Origin: JAUIAI01 sp041396685
GTDB taxonomy: Bacteria > Pseudomonadota > Gammaproteobacteria > Burkholderiales > Burkholderiaceae_E
DNA length: 64,000 nucleotides
Assembly (NCBI GenBank): GCA_041396685.1
Contig: JAWKYD010000008.1
Coordinates: 124,001-188,000, forward strand
Reading direction: 5' to 3'
Shown here: positions 8,260 to 16,310 of the stretch, piece after piece
Layout: every line of letters starts with the position of its first letter
Position numbering within the stretch: position 1 is the stretch's first letter
Notes under the pieces: model-generated
What the model was told of the DNA's origin: nothing
The model's database searches: none
Seen by the model: the letters and a program-made list of their open reading frames with translations, nothing else
Translations under genes and position numbers: made by a program

Positions 8260-8703
8260 TCATCCCTGATCCTCGCAGATGGCCGCCAATCCCTGCCGCA
8301 GCAGGTTCCAGATGGCGGAGACACGCGGATTGCGGTCGAAGCCGATCAGATCGTGCGTGATCAGCTCCGCGGGCGTCTGGGGTGTGCCGCGCCGTTCGAG
8401 ATAGTCGGTGCTCGCCACCACCGCGATCGACAGCGCGCCGATGCGACGCGTGACGAGTTCGTGCTGGGTGCTGGCAAAGGTTCGCACCGCGATGTCAGCC
8501 TCGCCGTATATCAGGCTTTGCTCGGAATCGTCCGGAACGAGTTCGATCTGGATTTGCGGATATCGCTGCCGTGCCGTGGCAATGATCTCGGGCAGTACCA
8601 GGTGCGCCATGAACATCGGTGCCGTGATGCGTACCGTGCCCAACCCCGGGATCAAGGCCTGCGAAGCCCGATTCGAAACCTCGAGGCGGGCCGTATCCGC
8701 ACA
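8260..8703 (-). pseudogene. LysR-family regulator fragment, effector-binding domain only
   Basis: The minus-strand frame carries ARLEVSNRASQALIPGLG, then GTVRITAPMFMAHLVLPEII, YPQIQIELVPDDSEQSLIYG and EADIAVRTF, later ELVTRRIGALSIAVVASTDY and ELITHDLIGFDRNPR. That order (first effector strand after the linker, 'E-A-D-I-A-V-R', 'V-A-S-x-x-Y-L', 'H-x-L-I-G') is the LysR substrate-binding domain. The N-terminal winged helix is absent: similarity stops near 8703, next to an IS91 transposase piece starting at 8709. The C-terminal third is also lost to a premature stop at 8260. A matching HTH remnant lies at 14.03-14.13 kb on the same strand. Confidence 0.75.
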
Positions 8704-8708
8704 AGGCA

Positions 8709-8905
8709 ATGGCTCAGGCTCTGGTGTTGAGCCCGATGCAACTGATGCAGCGCCTGGCCGCACTGGTGCCGCGGCCCCGGTTGCACCTGATCGGCTATCA
8801 CGGGGTGCTGGCACCGAGTGCCCGATGACGCGCGCGTGTGGTGCCAACGGGTCGGGCAGAGCAGCAGGTCGGCAAGGCGCGCATGCCTCAGGCCGATCCG
8901 GCGTG
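8709..8905 (+). mobile_element. IS91-family transposase fragment (first piece)
   Basis: The plus strand from 8709 reads VLSPMQLMQRLAALVPRPRL then HLIGYHGVLAPSAR, a near-exact match to the highly conserved 'S-P-L-E-F-M-Q-R-L-A-A-L-V-P-R-P-R-L-H-L-I-R-F-H-G-V-L-A-P-N-A' block of IS91/IS801/IS1294-type Y2 transposases. An in-frame TGA follows at 8826-8828, but the same frame continues with family-like text (RARVVPTGRAEQQ) to about 8905, where the fic fragment begins. The catalytic tyrosine region upstream is missing. The next conserved block of the same protein family occurs at 11.5 kb in the same orientation. Confidence 0.7.
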
Positions 8906-9352
8906 GAAATCAGCATACGCGGCCTGGTTCTGCTTGAGATAAAGGCTCAGGTAGAGCAGAGGGCTTTTGAGCAATCTCCAATGTTCAAGCAGCAGGGCAA
9001 TGAGCATACGGCCCAGGCGGCCGTTGCCATCCAGGTAGGGGTGAATGGTTTCGAACTGCACGTGTACGAGCCCGATTCGCAGTAGCGGGTCAAGGGTGTC
9101 TTCGGCGTGCATATACCGGTCGAGTTGACCGAGCAACTCGGCAACGTATTGCGGCGGCGGGGGTACGTACACGGCATTGCCGGGCCGGCTGCCGCCAATC
9201 CAGTTTTGTGAGCGGCGGCTTTCGCCCGGCTGCTTGTTGGCGCCACGCACGCCTTGCATCAGAATGTTGCGGCAGTTGTTGAGCAGCCGAACCGAAAGTG
9301 GCACACCATTAGGTGAATGAATCTGCTCGAAGGCAAAGTTGATCGCGGCGTT
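8888..9352 (-). pseudogene. Fic/DOC-family protein fragment
   Basis: The minus-strand frame shows the Fic core: AINFAFEQIHSPNGVPLSVR, QPGESRRSQNWIGGSRPG, NAVYVPPPPQYV and the intact catalytic loop HPYLDGNGRLGR, followed by LLEHWRLLKSPLLYLSLYLK. Fic enzymes transfer AMP or other groups to protein hydroxyls. This copy is cut at both ends: the frame stays open to 9448 but Fic similarity begins only near 9352, exactly at a perfect palindrome, and the C-terminus runs into IS91 remnant sequence after LKQNQAAYAD. The inhibitory-helix and DNA-binding parts of full-length relatives (about 370 residues) are gone, so it is probably non-functional. Confidence 0.75.
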
Positions 9353-9393
9353 GCTCGCACGGGTCCATATCCCCGATATGGACCCGTGCGAGC
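9353..9393. repeat. perfect 19-bp inverted repeat with 3-base centre
   Basis: Arms at 9353-9371 and 9375-9393 are exact reverse complements (arm GCTCGCACGGGTCCATATC), separated by CCC. No T-run follows on either strand, so it is not a standard terminator. It sits exactly at the broken 5' edge of the fic fragment, which suggests a fold-back inversion or an element end at a recombination junction. Confidence 0.8.
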
Positions 9394-9737
9394 GCCTTGC
9401 GACCGCCCGGTTCTCAGGCCAGCGAACGTCAAGATTCGTATGGGACACGACACGAGTTCCGCTGAACTTACGCGAAGTCCCGCGCCAACTGCCAACCCTT
9501 GGACCTCCTGCACCCTAAACGAGCGCACAAGTGACAACACCTCTTTGCGGCGCTGCCCAACGCTGCGGGCAAGTGGATCGCGGCATCGAGACGGTCAGTC
9601 GCGCTCATTCGCAAGATCGCGATCGAACTTCCATCCTTCGAGCCGGGCGCCTGAATTCAAACATCTGGACTCGAACCCTTGCCACTCGACTGATGTTCAT
9701 GGTCTCGAACACCTAGTGAGCGCTCTGACTGCACATA
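9394..9737. other. non-coding spacer between fic fragment and Lnt-like gene
   Basis: About 340 bases downstream of the Lnt-like gene. Short open frames exist on both strands but none has a ribosome site, recognisable domain or coding character. No tRNA or attachment site was recognised. Confidence 0.4.
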
Positions 9738-11270
9738 TCAAGGTCGCACGTATCCTGTGCCAACGTGGCGCCGCCTCTGGCTTGCGGCGACCACAATGAG
9801 CGACCCGAGCGTGACGACCATCAGCCACCCGAACCAGTCCCCATGTCGGGTGTAGGGCGTCGTTCCATTTGCGACGAACGTTTCGCCCACGTTCCAGCCG
9901 CGCGCATTGATCTGCCCCTCGGTCTTGATCCGGCCGAATGGGTCGATCACCATTGACAATCCGTTAACGGTTCCGAGCGCGATCGTGATCCGGTTTTCGG
10001 CTGCCCGAAAGACGGCATCGGCCGCGTGGAATGGTGGGAATCCCGGCACGCCGTCGAAGTCGTTGTCCATCGGCAGCAGCACGATCCTGGCGCCGGCGCG
10101 GGCGAGTTCGCGCAAGATCCAGAGCCTGTGCACATCCCAGCAAACAGCCACGCTCGCGTTGCCGAAAGGTGTCTGCACGACACTGAAGCTCGCTGGGCCC
10201 GCGACGATGCCCGCTTCGGTTTCGCCATCCGTGACATTGATCTTCGCGCGGCGCAGGACCTCCCGCCCCGACGGATCGACCATGACAGCGGTATCGTGCA
10301 GTCCGGTGGGCGCCTGCCAGAGCATGTCGGCGATCACGTAGGCGCCGGTTTCACGGGCAAGCTCTGCAAGACGGGCGCGGAAATGTGGGTTGTCGGCATC
10401 CGCGAACTCATTCTCGGGCAGCACGATGAATGCCGGTTGGTGCACGGCCGCCTCTCGGGCCAGCGTCGCGTCGACCGCGAAGATTGCCTCGGACACTTTG
10501 TCAGAGGTGACCATGGTGCCCGCAAACTCGCCTTGCGCCAGCACGCTCGGATCCTGATTGACCATGTCCGTTATGACGCCGATCCGGAATCCGGCGGGGT
10601 TCGGGGCCTGGCCGGGCGCGTTCGCCCACAGGGTTGCCGCGATTCCGAAGACCAACAGTGCTCTGGCCGCGAGCGAACGCCACGCACCATTGGCGCCTGC
10701 CCGTAGTGCGTTGGCAATGGTCTGGTTCACCAGCATCACCAGGAACCCGAGGCCGAATACGCCGGTCAGCGGCAGGACCTGCAGTGCCGCCGGCGAGCGC
10801 CACTGGCTCGCCGCCAGCAACACGAACCACCAGTCGGCGACCACGGGCGTGATGTACTTCAAGAACTCCACCGCCGCCCAGGTCACCGGTAGCGCGAGCC
10901 AGGCGAGCGTGGACGGAAGCCGGTGCTTCAGCCAGACGCCCCAGCGGATGAGCGCCGCATAGTAGACCCCGACGGCAGCGATGAGGACCATGCCCAGCGC
11001 CGGTGGAAATATCGCCGGGTACCAATGATGAACCCCGATCGAGAACACCAGGCCGAAAGGCAGCGCCGTGCGAAATGCCTGCGCGGCAGGGATCTCCGAC
11101 AGGGCGAGCAGCAACGGTACCAGTGCCACCCAGCCTATCAAAGGCACGTCGAAGCCGGGCATTGACGCCACCAGGAGCAGACCAGAGAGCGCCGATGCTC
11201 CCAGTGCCAACCAGGGGCGTTCGAATACCGATGGCTTGAACTGGATTTCTTCGGCTACCTGGGTCGACAT
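9738..11270 (-). CDS. apolipoprotein N-acyltransferase-like protein (membrane domain plus nitrilase domain)
   Basis: 510 residues from the ATG at 11270, close to the usual Lnt length. Residues 20-220 hold about six hydrophobic segments (PLIGWVALVPLLLALSEIPA is typical Lnt). The periplasmic carbon-nitrogen hydrolase domain keeps the Glu-Lys-Cys triad: E286 in LPENEF, K343 in RRAKINV, C377 in VCWDVH; a last TM segment follows TPYTRHGDWFGW. Lnt adds the third acyl chain to outer-membrane lipoproteins. The residue two after the catalytic Cys is Asp where E. coli Lnt has Glu (C-Y-E), so this may be a divergent paralogue or another membrane amidase/acyltransferase. The gene lies inside the LysR-disrupting island, not beside the ybeX/ybeZ-type neighbours usual for the housekeeping gene. 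Confidence 0.75.
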   Translation of the reverse strand: MSTQVAEEIQFKPSVFERPWLALGASALSGLLLVASMPGFDVPLIGWVALVPLLLALSEIPAAQAFRTALPFGLVFSIGVHHWYPAIFPPALGMVLIAAVGVYYAALIRWGVWLKHRLPSTLAWLALPVTWAAVEFLKYITPVVADWWFVLLAASQWRSPAALQVLPLTGVFGLGFLVMLVNQTIANALRAGANGAWRSLAARALLVFGIAATLWANAPGQAPNPAGFRIGVITDMVNQDPSVLAQGEFAGTMVTSDKVSEAIFAVDATLAREAAVHQPAFIVLPENEFADADNPHFRARLAELARETGAYVIADMLWQAPTGLHDTAVMVDPSGREVLRRAKINVTDGETEAGIVAGPASFSVVQTPFGNASVAVCWDVHRLWILRELARAGARIVLLPMDNDFDGVPGFPPFHAADAVFRAAENRITIALGTVNGLSMVIDPFGRIKTEGQINARGWNVGETFVANGTTPYTRHGDWFGWLMVVTLGSLIVVAASQRRRHVGTGYVRP

Positions 11271-11459
11271 CGGCGTGCTCACGTTCGAAAACCGGCAGTG
11301 TCGGGCCGTGTCTTTGCGCTGCCCAGCCCTATGCGACGAAGCGCGCGGATCCGACGTGAACGGGGGCCCACGACCCGCCAGTGGTCGCGAAGCCGCGAGC
11401 GGATCGGGCCGGCGCACACCGCGCCGTCGGCACTGGCCTGCACAGCCACCACGGTGAGC

Positions 11460-11652
11460 AGCGCGGGGCCGGCAAGCGCGAGGCTTGCCACGGATGCGCT
11501 CATTCACCATCGACATGAGTCACTGCCCGAACTGCGGGCAGGGCGAACTGAAGATCCTGGCGCCGATCCTCGAGCGGGCGGCCATTGAGAAGATTCTGAA
11601 TCAGGCCGCCGCCAATCGGAACGATCGGCGAATCGCTTCATGCAACGCTTGA
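11460..11652 (+). mobile_element. IS91-family transposase fragment (C-terminal zinc-ribbon piece)
   Basis: The plus strand reads MRSFTIDMSHCPNCGQGELK then ILAPILERAAIEKILNQ, ending at a TGA at 11650-11652. This matches the conserved end of IS91-type transposases ('L-K-R-V-F-x-I-D-M-x-H-C-P-x-C-G-G-G-E-L-K-I-I-A-A-I-L-E-x-P-V-I-E-K-I-L'). One Cys pair of the ribbon is visible. In an intact transposase this block follows the block found at 8.71-8.90 kb after about 50 residues. Here 2.6 kb lies between them, in the same orientation and correct order. Confidence 0.7.
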
Positions 11653-12090
11653 CCTTCGAACGAATCGCCAAGATCCCCCGCCATGAAAGCTTCGCCCTGG
11701 CGAGCCGATCGATCACCGTTGGCCGGCAGCGGTCCTCCTGTACATCGAGGAGAACGCGGTCGAAGAGGTAACGGAGAAATACCAGAGCGGTCTGGACGTC
11801 TTCGCCAGGTCACGGATGGAGCGCCGCCGAAAGTTCCGATCGACTGTGCTCAGCGAGCACCGGCAGATCAGCGTCGAGGCCGTAGAACTTGCCCTGCCCC
11901 ATGACCGATCATTCGAATCCGGCCAGTTCATCGGCCGTTGCAATTCGCGGCATTTCTTCGACCCAACAAACTGGTATCGTGCCCGCCTGGATCATGGTTG
12001 AGCACGGAAGTGTGCGTCTTCCAGCGCACCGTTCGCTGAGGATTGTCGGCCGGACGAAGCGCGCCGATACGCGCATCGCCGCTGCCCTGC
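11653..12090. other. intergenic stretch without a supported gene
   Basis: 438 bases between the IS91 tail and the lipoprotein stop. One plus-strand frame (about 11683-12001) is open and has fairly normal amino-acid composition (LLYIEENAVEEVTEKYQSG), but it has no ATG until 11816, no ribosome site and no recognised similarity. It may be debris of the mobile element or of another gene. Confidence 0.35.
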
Positions 12091-13932
12091 TCAGTTCGGG
12101 CAGTTGATATTGCCGTAGTTCGCGTCCACCTGGCACAACCCGCGCGCCTGCAGGATGGCGTTGAGCGCCGTGCGGTTCAGGTGCAGATGCGGGCTGCGCA
12201 GGGTGCTCTCCGGGGTGTAAACGCCTTCGCGCAGATAGCCATCCGGCGCCACCGCGAAGATCGTGCGCACCCCGGCTTCATAATCGGCACTGGCCGAGGG
12301 ATTGAGCAGCTCCAGCGCGGTCAGCACCGAGGCGGGCACTTCGGTGATCATCAGAATGGATTGGCCGTCGACCGTCACGAACTGGTAGGAGCCGGTCTCA
12401 GGCACCACGACGTCAGGCACATTCGCATCACGAAACGATACCGAGCCCGTGTCGCCGACCAACGGACCGAAGGTCATGGACATACCGGCGTACGTGTCGA
12501 GCGCGTTGGTCCAGGTTGGCGGAACCGACGACGGATAGGCATCCGGCAGGTTGCCGCTCAACGGAGTTTGGTTCTGGGCGGTCACCGGCGTACCCGAAAG
12601 CACGTAGCGTTTGCTGTTCGACCGGAAACCCAGCAGATAGCCGTTGGCCCCGGCCGGGAACTTCTGCTCGCCGCTGAAGCGGTTCAGGCCGGCGGCGTTC
12701 AAGGCCACGCCCTGCAGGTCGAAGCCGCTCGCGCTCATCGCCACGCCGGAGGATCCGTATTCGCCGCCGGTGATTCGGAAATCGCCATCCCCGTGCAACC
12801 TGATCGTCAGCTCCGTGTCCAAGGGCTGCCACTGCGAGTCCTTCAGCTCCCAGTAGCTGCGCGGCATGAAATTGTTCGGTACGAACTCCGCCTGGTTGAC
12901 GGCGTAGTAGTCCTCCGTGTCGAGCATTCCTTCATTGAAGCGCATCGAGGCGACCAGGTAGATACCATAAACGACGGGGCTGTTGCAGTTGGCATCGGCG
13001 GCGCACGCCATGGTCATGCCCATGTCGCGAAACGCATTCAGGCCGATGGGGAAGTCGGCCGCCAGCATGGTGTTGGTCGGAACGTCGGCACGAACACGGT
13101 CGGGATTCAGAAGTTGGCCGATACGAAGCCGGACCGACTGCAACAGGCGGTCGATCTCGTCGGAATCATCGAAATCCCTATTCAGCAGCACGGAGAGATC
13201 CGTCTCGGTGAGCGCCGTATCGACAGTGTATGAAGCCATGAACGCACAATGGGCATACTTGGTGGCATTGTCGGCATCGGCGATTGCCGTCAGGTCCAGA
13301 TTCATCCGCTGCGCGCAACGACGCAGTTCCTCGCCGATCACTTTGAACAACCGCGATGCGGCCCGGCTCAGCCGTTCGCGACTCGAATCGTTGCCTTGGG
13401 CCATGAAGTCGGCGTTGATCTGATCATTGGGCCCCAGTCCAAGCCGGGACCGAATCCACTCCGTGGCCATCACGTGGGTGGCGCCGTCGCTGCGCATGCG
13501 CTCAGCCACCAAGGTGGTCAGCGGGCTGATCACATTCTCGCTCTTGGTGGTCAGATTGACGGGCGCCATCAGCCGGGTCGCGCCCTTGCCTGCCTGGGCC
13601 AGCGTCAGACCGTTGTCGTCCGCATCCCGGGCGGTGGCCGGGATGTCCACGATCAACATGGCGGACGCCAGCGCGTATTCGTCCAGACCGTCGGTATTCA
13701 GGGAGTAGAAGCCACCGACGGTGGTGACCGCGGTACGTTCTCCAGGGTCGCAGACGCCGTTGTTGTTCAGATCCAGGCAGACCGTCGCGCCCTGGATATA
13801 GCCATCCACCACCACACCCGATAGCCCTTGGCCGTCTGGCAGATTGCCAGAGGCGCTACCGCCACCGCCGCAAGCAGAGAGAAGCACCGCCGAGACGACG
13901 AAGACCAGAGAAGCTGACTGCCGATGGACCAT
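12091..13932 (-). CDS. large predicted lipoprotein of unknown function
   Basis: 613 residues from the ATG at 13932. A signal peptide with lipobox VVSAVLLSACGGGG makes it a lipoprotein. Residues 35-75 hold LSGVVVDGYIQGATVCLDLN and NNGVCDPGERTAVTTVGGFY, a short beta-sandwich with calcium-loop-like DLNNNGVCDPGE seen at the start of many proteobacterial surface lipoproteins. The rest is mixed, with several Cys pairs (C..C in VMACAADANC-like positions) and no recognised catalytic motif. It lies on the same strand as the Lnt-like gene 0.8 kb downstream, and both are island cargo between the LysR pieces. It is probably a surface or periplasmic binding protein, but the function is not known. Confidence 0.7.
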   Translation of the reverse strand: MVHRQSASLVFVVSAVLLSACGGGGSASGNLPDGQGLSGVVVDGYIQGATVCLDLNNNGVCDPGERTAVTTVGGFYSLNTDGLDEYALASAMLIVDIPATARDADDNGLTLAQAGKGATRLMAPVNLTTKSENVISPLTTLVAERMRSDGATHVMATEWIRSRLGLGPNDQINADFMAQGNDSSRERLSRAASRLFKVIGEELRRCAQRMNLDLTAIADADNATKYAHCAFMASYTVDTALTETDLSVLLNRDFDDSDEIDRLLQSVRLRIGQLLNPDRVRADVPTNTMLAADFPIGLNAFRDMGMTMACAADANCNSPVVYGIYLVASMRFNEGMLDTEDYYAVNQAEFVPNNFMPRSYWELKDSQWQPLDTELTIRLHGDGDFRITGGEYGSSGVAMSASGFDLQGVALNAAGLNRFSGEQKFPAGANGYLLGFRSNSKRYVLSGTPVTAQNQTPLSGNLPDAYPSSVPPTWTNALDTYAGMSMTFGPLVGDTGSVSFRDANVPDVVVPETGSYQFVTVDGQSILMITEVPASVLTALELLNPSASADYEAGVRTIFAVAPDGYLREGVYTPESTLRSPHLHLNRTALNAILQARGLCQVDANYGNINCPN

Positions 13933-14032
13933 ACCAACCCCGAATGTAGACCCGAGGAATCCGGGCGCTTCTTCAGCATACGGTCGAAGCCGGCTCCACG
14001 ATCGGCGTAATCGAGGCACGAAACGAGCGCTA

Positions 14033-14128
14033 CTCGAGCGTTTGGATGGCCCGGCCCGCGGTTGGCTGGCTGATGCCCAGCTCGCGCGGCTGTTGCCGGA
14101 CTATCGGGACACTCCCGTCGTGGCGGCG
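14033..14128 (-). pseudogene. LysR-family helix-turn-helix fragment
   Basis: The minus strand reads RELGISQPTAGRAIQTLE and then stops (TAG at 14032-14030). This is the recognition-helix part of a LysR winged helix ('A-R-x-L-G-I-S-Q-P-T-x-S-R-A-I-x-x-L-E'). Upstream text (RHDGSVPIVRQQP) resembles the 'G-S-F-x-x-A-A' helix with a few extra residues, so the gene is degenerate and lacks an obvious start. It is on the same strand as the effector-domain fragment at 8.26-8.70 kb and would precede it in one gene. Confidence 0.55.
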
Positions 14129-14229
14129 CTGCGGCTGTCGGCACCACTGAACGCTTCGCCAGGGCGGGGCGCACCGACGCTGGCGCGCACGACCTGACCC
14201 CGCGCCGCGACGGTCGGATGCGTCGACGC

Positions 14230-14856
14230 TCAGCTCGGCCGCTCGAGCAGCACGAGCTTGCAACTCGCTCCCTCCTGCTCGATGTAGGGCTCGGTGCGTT
14301 GCTCGTGCAGCCGCACCCGGCCGTCGCGTTCGAGCGCGAGCACATGTTCGCGAAAGCGGGTCTCGTCCCAGGTGGTCGATCGAACGGTGAAGCACAGCCA
14401 GCCGCCGGCGCGCGTGATGCGCACCAGCTCGGCGAGCGCGTCGGGCTTCACGTGCGACGCGGTGAACGTGCCCACGCAGGTCACGATGTCGTAGCTGGCG
14501 TCGGCAATCGGCAGGCTTTGATTCATGTCAGCCTGGCGCAGGTGCCGGTAGACGTTCTTCGCGCGCGCCTGGGCCAGCATGCCCTTGGAATAGTCGAGCC
14601 CATCGATCGTCTCGAAACCCTGCTGGCGCAAGATCTGGCCGACGAGCCCGGTGCCGCAGCCGGCGTCGAGCACCAACAGATCCCGTCGTGCGACGTAGCG
14701 GGTGAGCCAGCTCACAGTGAGTGCCGGCGCGGGATACCCCCATGACTCGACCAGATCATGGTCGTAGCGCACCGCCCAGTCGCCGTAGGTGTCCATCAGT
14801 TCCTGCTGCGTCTTCGCGGTCAGGACCCGCTCGTGAATATCTTCTCTCTGACTCAT
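14230..14856 (-). CDS. class I SAM-dependent methyltransferase (METTL27-like)
   Basis: 208 residues from the ATG at 14856. Motif I is LLVLDAGCGTGLVGQILRQQ, followed by DGLDYSKGMLAQARAK (acidic residue for the SAM ribose) and YDIVTCVGTFTASHV (motif II region). The N-terminal YGDWAVRYDHDLVESWGYPA is typical of the Williams-Beuren METTL27-like group. The methyl acceptor is unknown. The gene ends about 100 bases from the LysR HTH remnant; its start is about 100 bases downstream of the DAHP synthase stop on the same strand, so cotranscription is possible. Confidence 0.85.
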   Translation of the reverse strand: MSQREDIHERVLTAKTQQELMDTYGDWAVRYDHDLVESWGYPAPALTVSWLTRYVARRDLLVLDAGCGTGLVGQILRQQGFETIDGLDYSKGMLAQARAKNVYRHLRQADMNQSLPIADASYDIVTCVGTFTASHVKPDALAELVRITRAGGWLCFTVRSTTWDETRFREHVLALERDGRVRLHEQRTEPYIEQEGASCKLVLLERPS

Positions 14857-14957
14857 GCGTGTTTCCGGATGTGGGGGCCGGGGCCCAGGGCATTGCGACA
14901 CTAACACCGATCGGAGCACCGCCGCGAACACCCCGGCCAGCACATCGCGAGGGCGGT

Positions 14958-16043
14958 TCAGCCTCCGTCCGATGCGCGCCGCGACCGGACCGCCTGCGCG
15001 AGCCGTGCGAGCAGTGGTTCGGTCTGCGCCAGGCTGATGCAGGCGTCGGTCAGCGAAACGCCGGCCCTGGGCTTCTGGCCGGGCACCAGATCCTGGCGGC
15101 CTTCTTCGAGATGGCTCTCGATCATGACGCCGATGATGCGTCTGTCGCCACCGGCCACCTGCGCGGCGACGTCGTCGCCGACGGCGATCTGTCGCGTATG
15201 CTGCTTGGCACTGTTGGCGTGCGAGCAATCGATCATCACCTGGGGCCGCAGGCCCGCCTCGGCGAGCAATTCGCATGCAGCGGCTACGGCCGGCGCGTCG
15301 TAGTTGGGCGCCGGTCCGCCGCGCAGGATCACGTGGCAGTCCGGATTGCCGGCCGTCTCGAAGATGGCGGCGATGCCCATCTTGGTCATGCCCTTGAAGG
15401 CGTGCGGTGCGCGCGCGGCCTGGATCGCGTCGGCGGCGACCTTGACCCCGCCGTCGGTGCCGTTCTTGAATCCGACCGGGCACGACAGGCCGCTGGCCAG
15501 TTGCCGGTGGGTCTGGCTTTCGGTGGTGCGAGCCCCGATAGCGCCCCAACTGACGAGGTCGCTGATGAACTGCGGCGATAGCAGGTCGAGGAATTCGGTC
15601 GCCACCGGCAGGCCGATTTCGTTGATCTCCAACAGCAGCCGGCGCGCCAGTGTCAGGCCCTCGTTGATGGCGTAGCTGCCGTCGAGGTGCGGGTCGTTGA
15701 TGTAGCCCTTCCAGCCCACCGTGGTGCGGGGCTTCTCGAAATAGACGCGCATCAGCACCACCAGTTCGCGTTCATGCGACGCCGCCAGCGCGCGCAGGCG
15801 GCGCGCATAGTCGATCGCCTGATGGTGGTCGTGGATCGAGCACGGCCCGGCGATCACGACCAGCCGGTCGTCGTCGCCGCGCAGCACGCGGGTGGCCGCC
15901 TCGCGGCCGAGACGCGTGGTCCGCTCGGCGGTTGCGGTGGCCGGCAGTTGCTCCAGCAAGAGGGCGGGCGAGATCAACGGCCTGACCCGTGCGATGCGTA
16001 AGTCATCGGTGCTGGTGGCGTCTTCGGTGTGGTGTCTGGTCAT
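14958..16043 (-). CDS. aroG: 3-deoxy-7-phosphoheptulonate (DAHP) synthase, class I
   Basis: 361 residues, close to E. coli AroF/G/H length. Visible family blocks are VVIAGPCSIHDHHQAIDYA, LMRVYFEKPRTTVGWKGY, GARTTESQTHRQLASGLSCP, GFKNGTDG, HVILRGG and MIDCSHANSAKQHTRQ; these carry the PEP and erythrose-4-phosphate contacts and the metal Cys/His/Glu/Asp ligands. It catalyses the first committed step to aromatic amino acids. Which of Phe, Tyr or Trp inhibits it cannot be read from the sequence, so the symbol is generic. A 267-base region upstream separates it from the divergent binding-protein gene. Confidence 0.9.
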   Translation of the reverse strand: MTRHHTEDATSTDDLRIARVRPLISPALLLEQLPATATAERTTRLGREAATRVLRGDDDRLVVIAGPCSIHDHHQAIDYARRLRALAASHERELVVLMRVYFEKPRTTVGWKGYINDPHLDGSYAINEGLTLARRLLLEINEIGLPVATEFLDLLSPQFISDLVSWGAIGARTTESQTHRQLASGLSCPVGFKNGTDGGVKVAADAIQAARAPHAFKGMTKMGIAAIFETAGNPDCHVILRGGPAPNYDAPAVAAACELLAEAGLRPQVMIDCSHANSAKQHTRQIAVGDDVAAQVAGGDRRIIGVMIESHLEEGRQDLVPGQKPRAGVSLTDACISLAQTEPLLARLAQAVRSRRASDGG

Positions 16044-16310
16044 GTGCTCGGTCTGCGCGCGGGTCGGATTCGAGCGACGATTCGATCACAGTTCGGGGAC
16101 CCGGTCGGGGTCGGCGCGTGCCCCGGCGCGTCGGGGGTGGGGCACGCCACGGCTTCGGGCGCCCCGCCGAATTTGGGGATCGAATGCCTTGCCGGCGTCC
16201 GACAGGGCTGCCAGAATCGCGCCGGGCGAGGCTTCGTGGTGCCGATCGGGCATGAAACGCGGACTTCGGGGATGTTTGACTACCAGAACGAGAGAATTGA
16301 GAGATAAGCG

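Noticed and set aside
9353..9393. Palindrome considered as a transcription terminator
   Set aside because: No T-run on either side, and no intact gene ends into it.
14041..14160. Plus-strand text LARLLPDYR resembling a LysR C-terminus
   Set aside because: It lies opposite the longer and better LysR HTH match on the minus strand; nine residues are likely chance.
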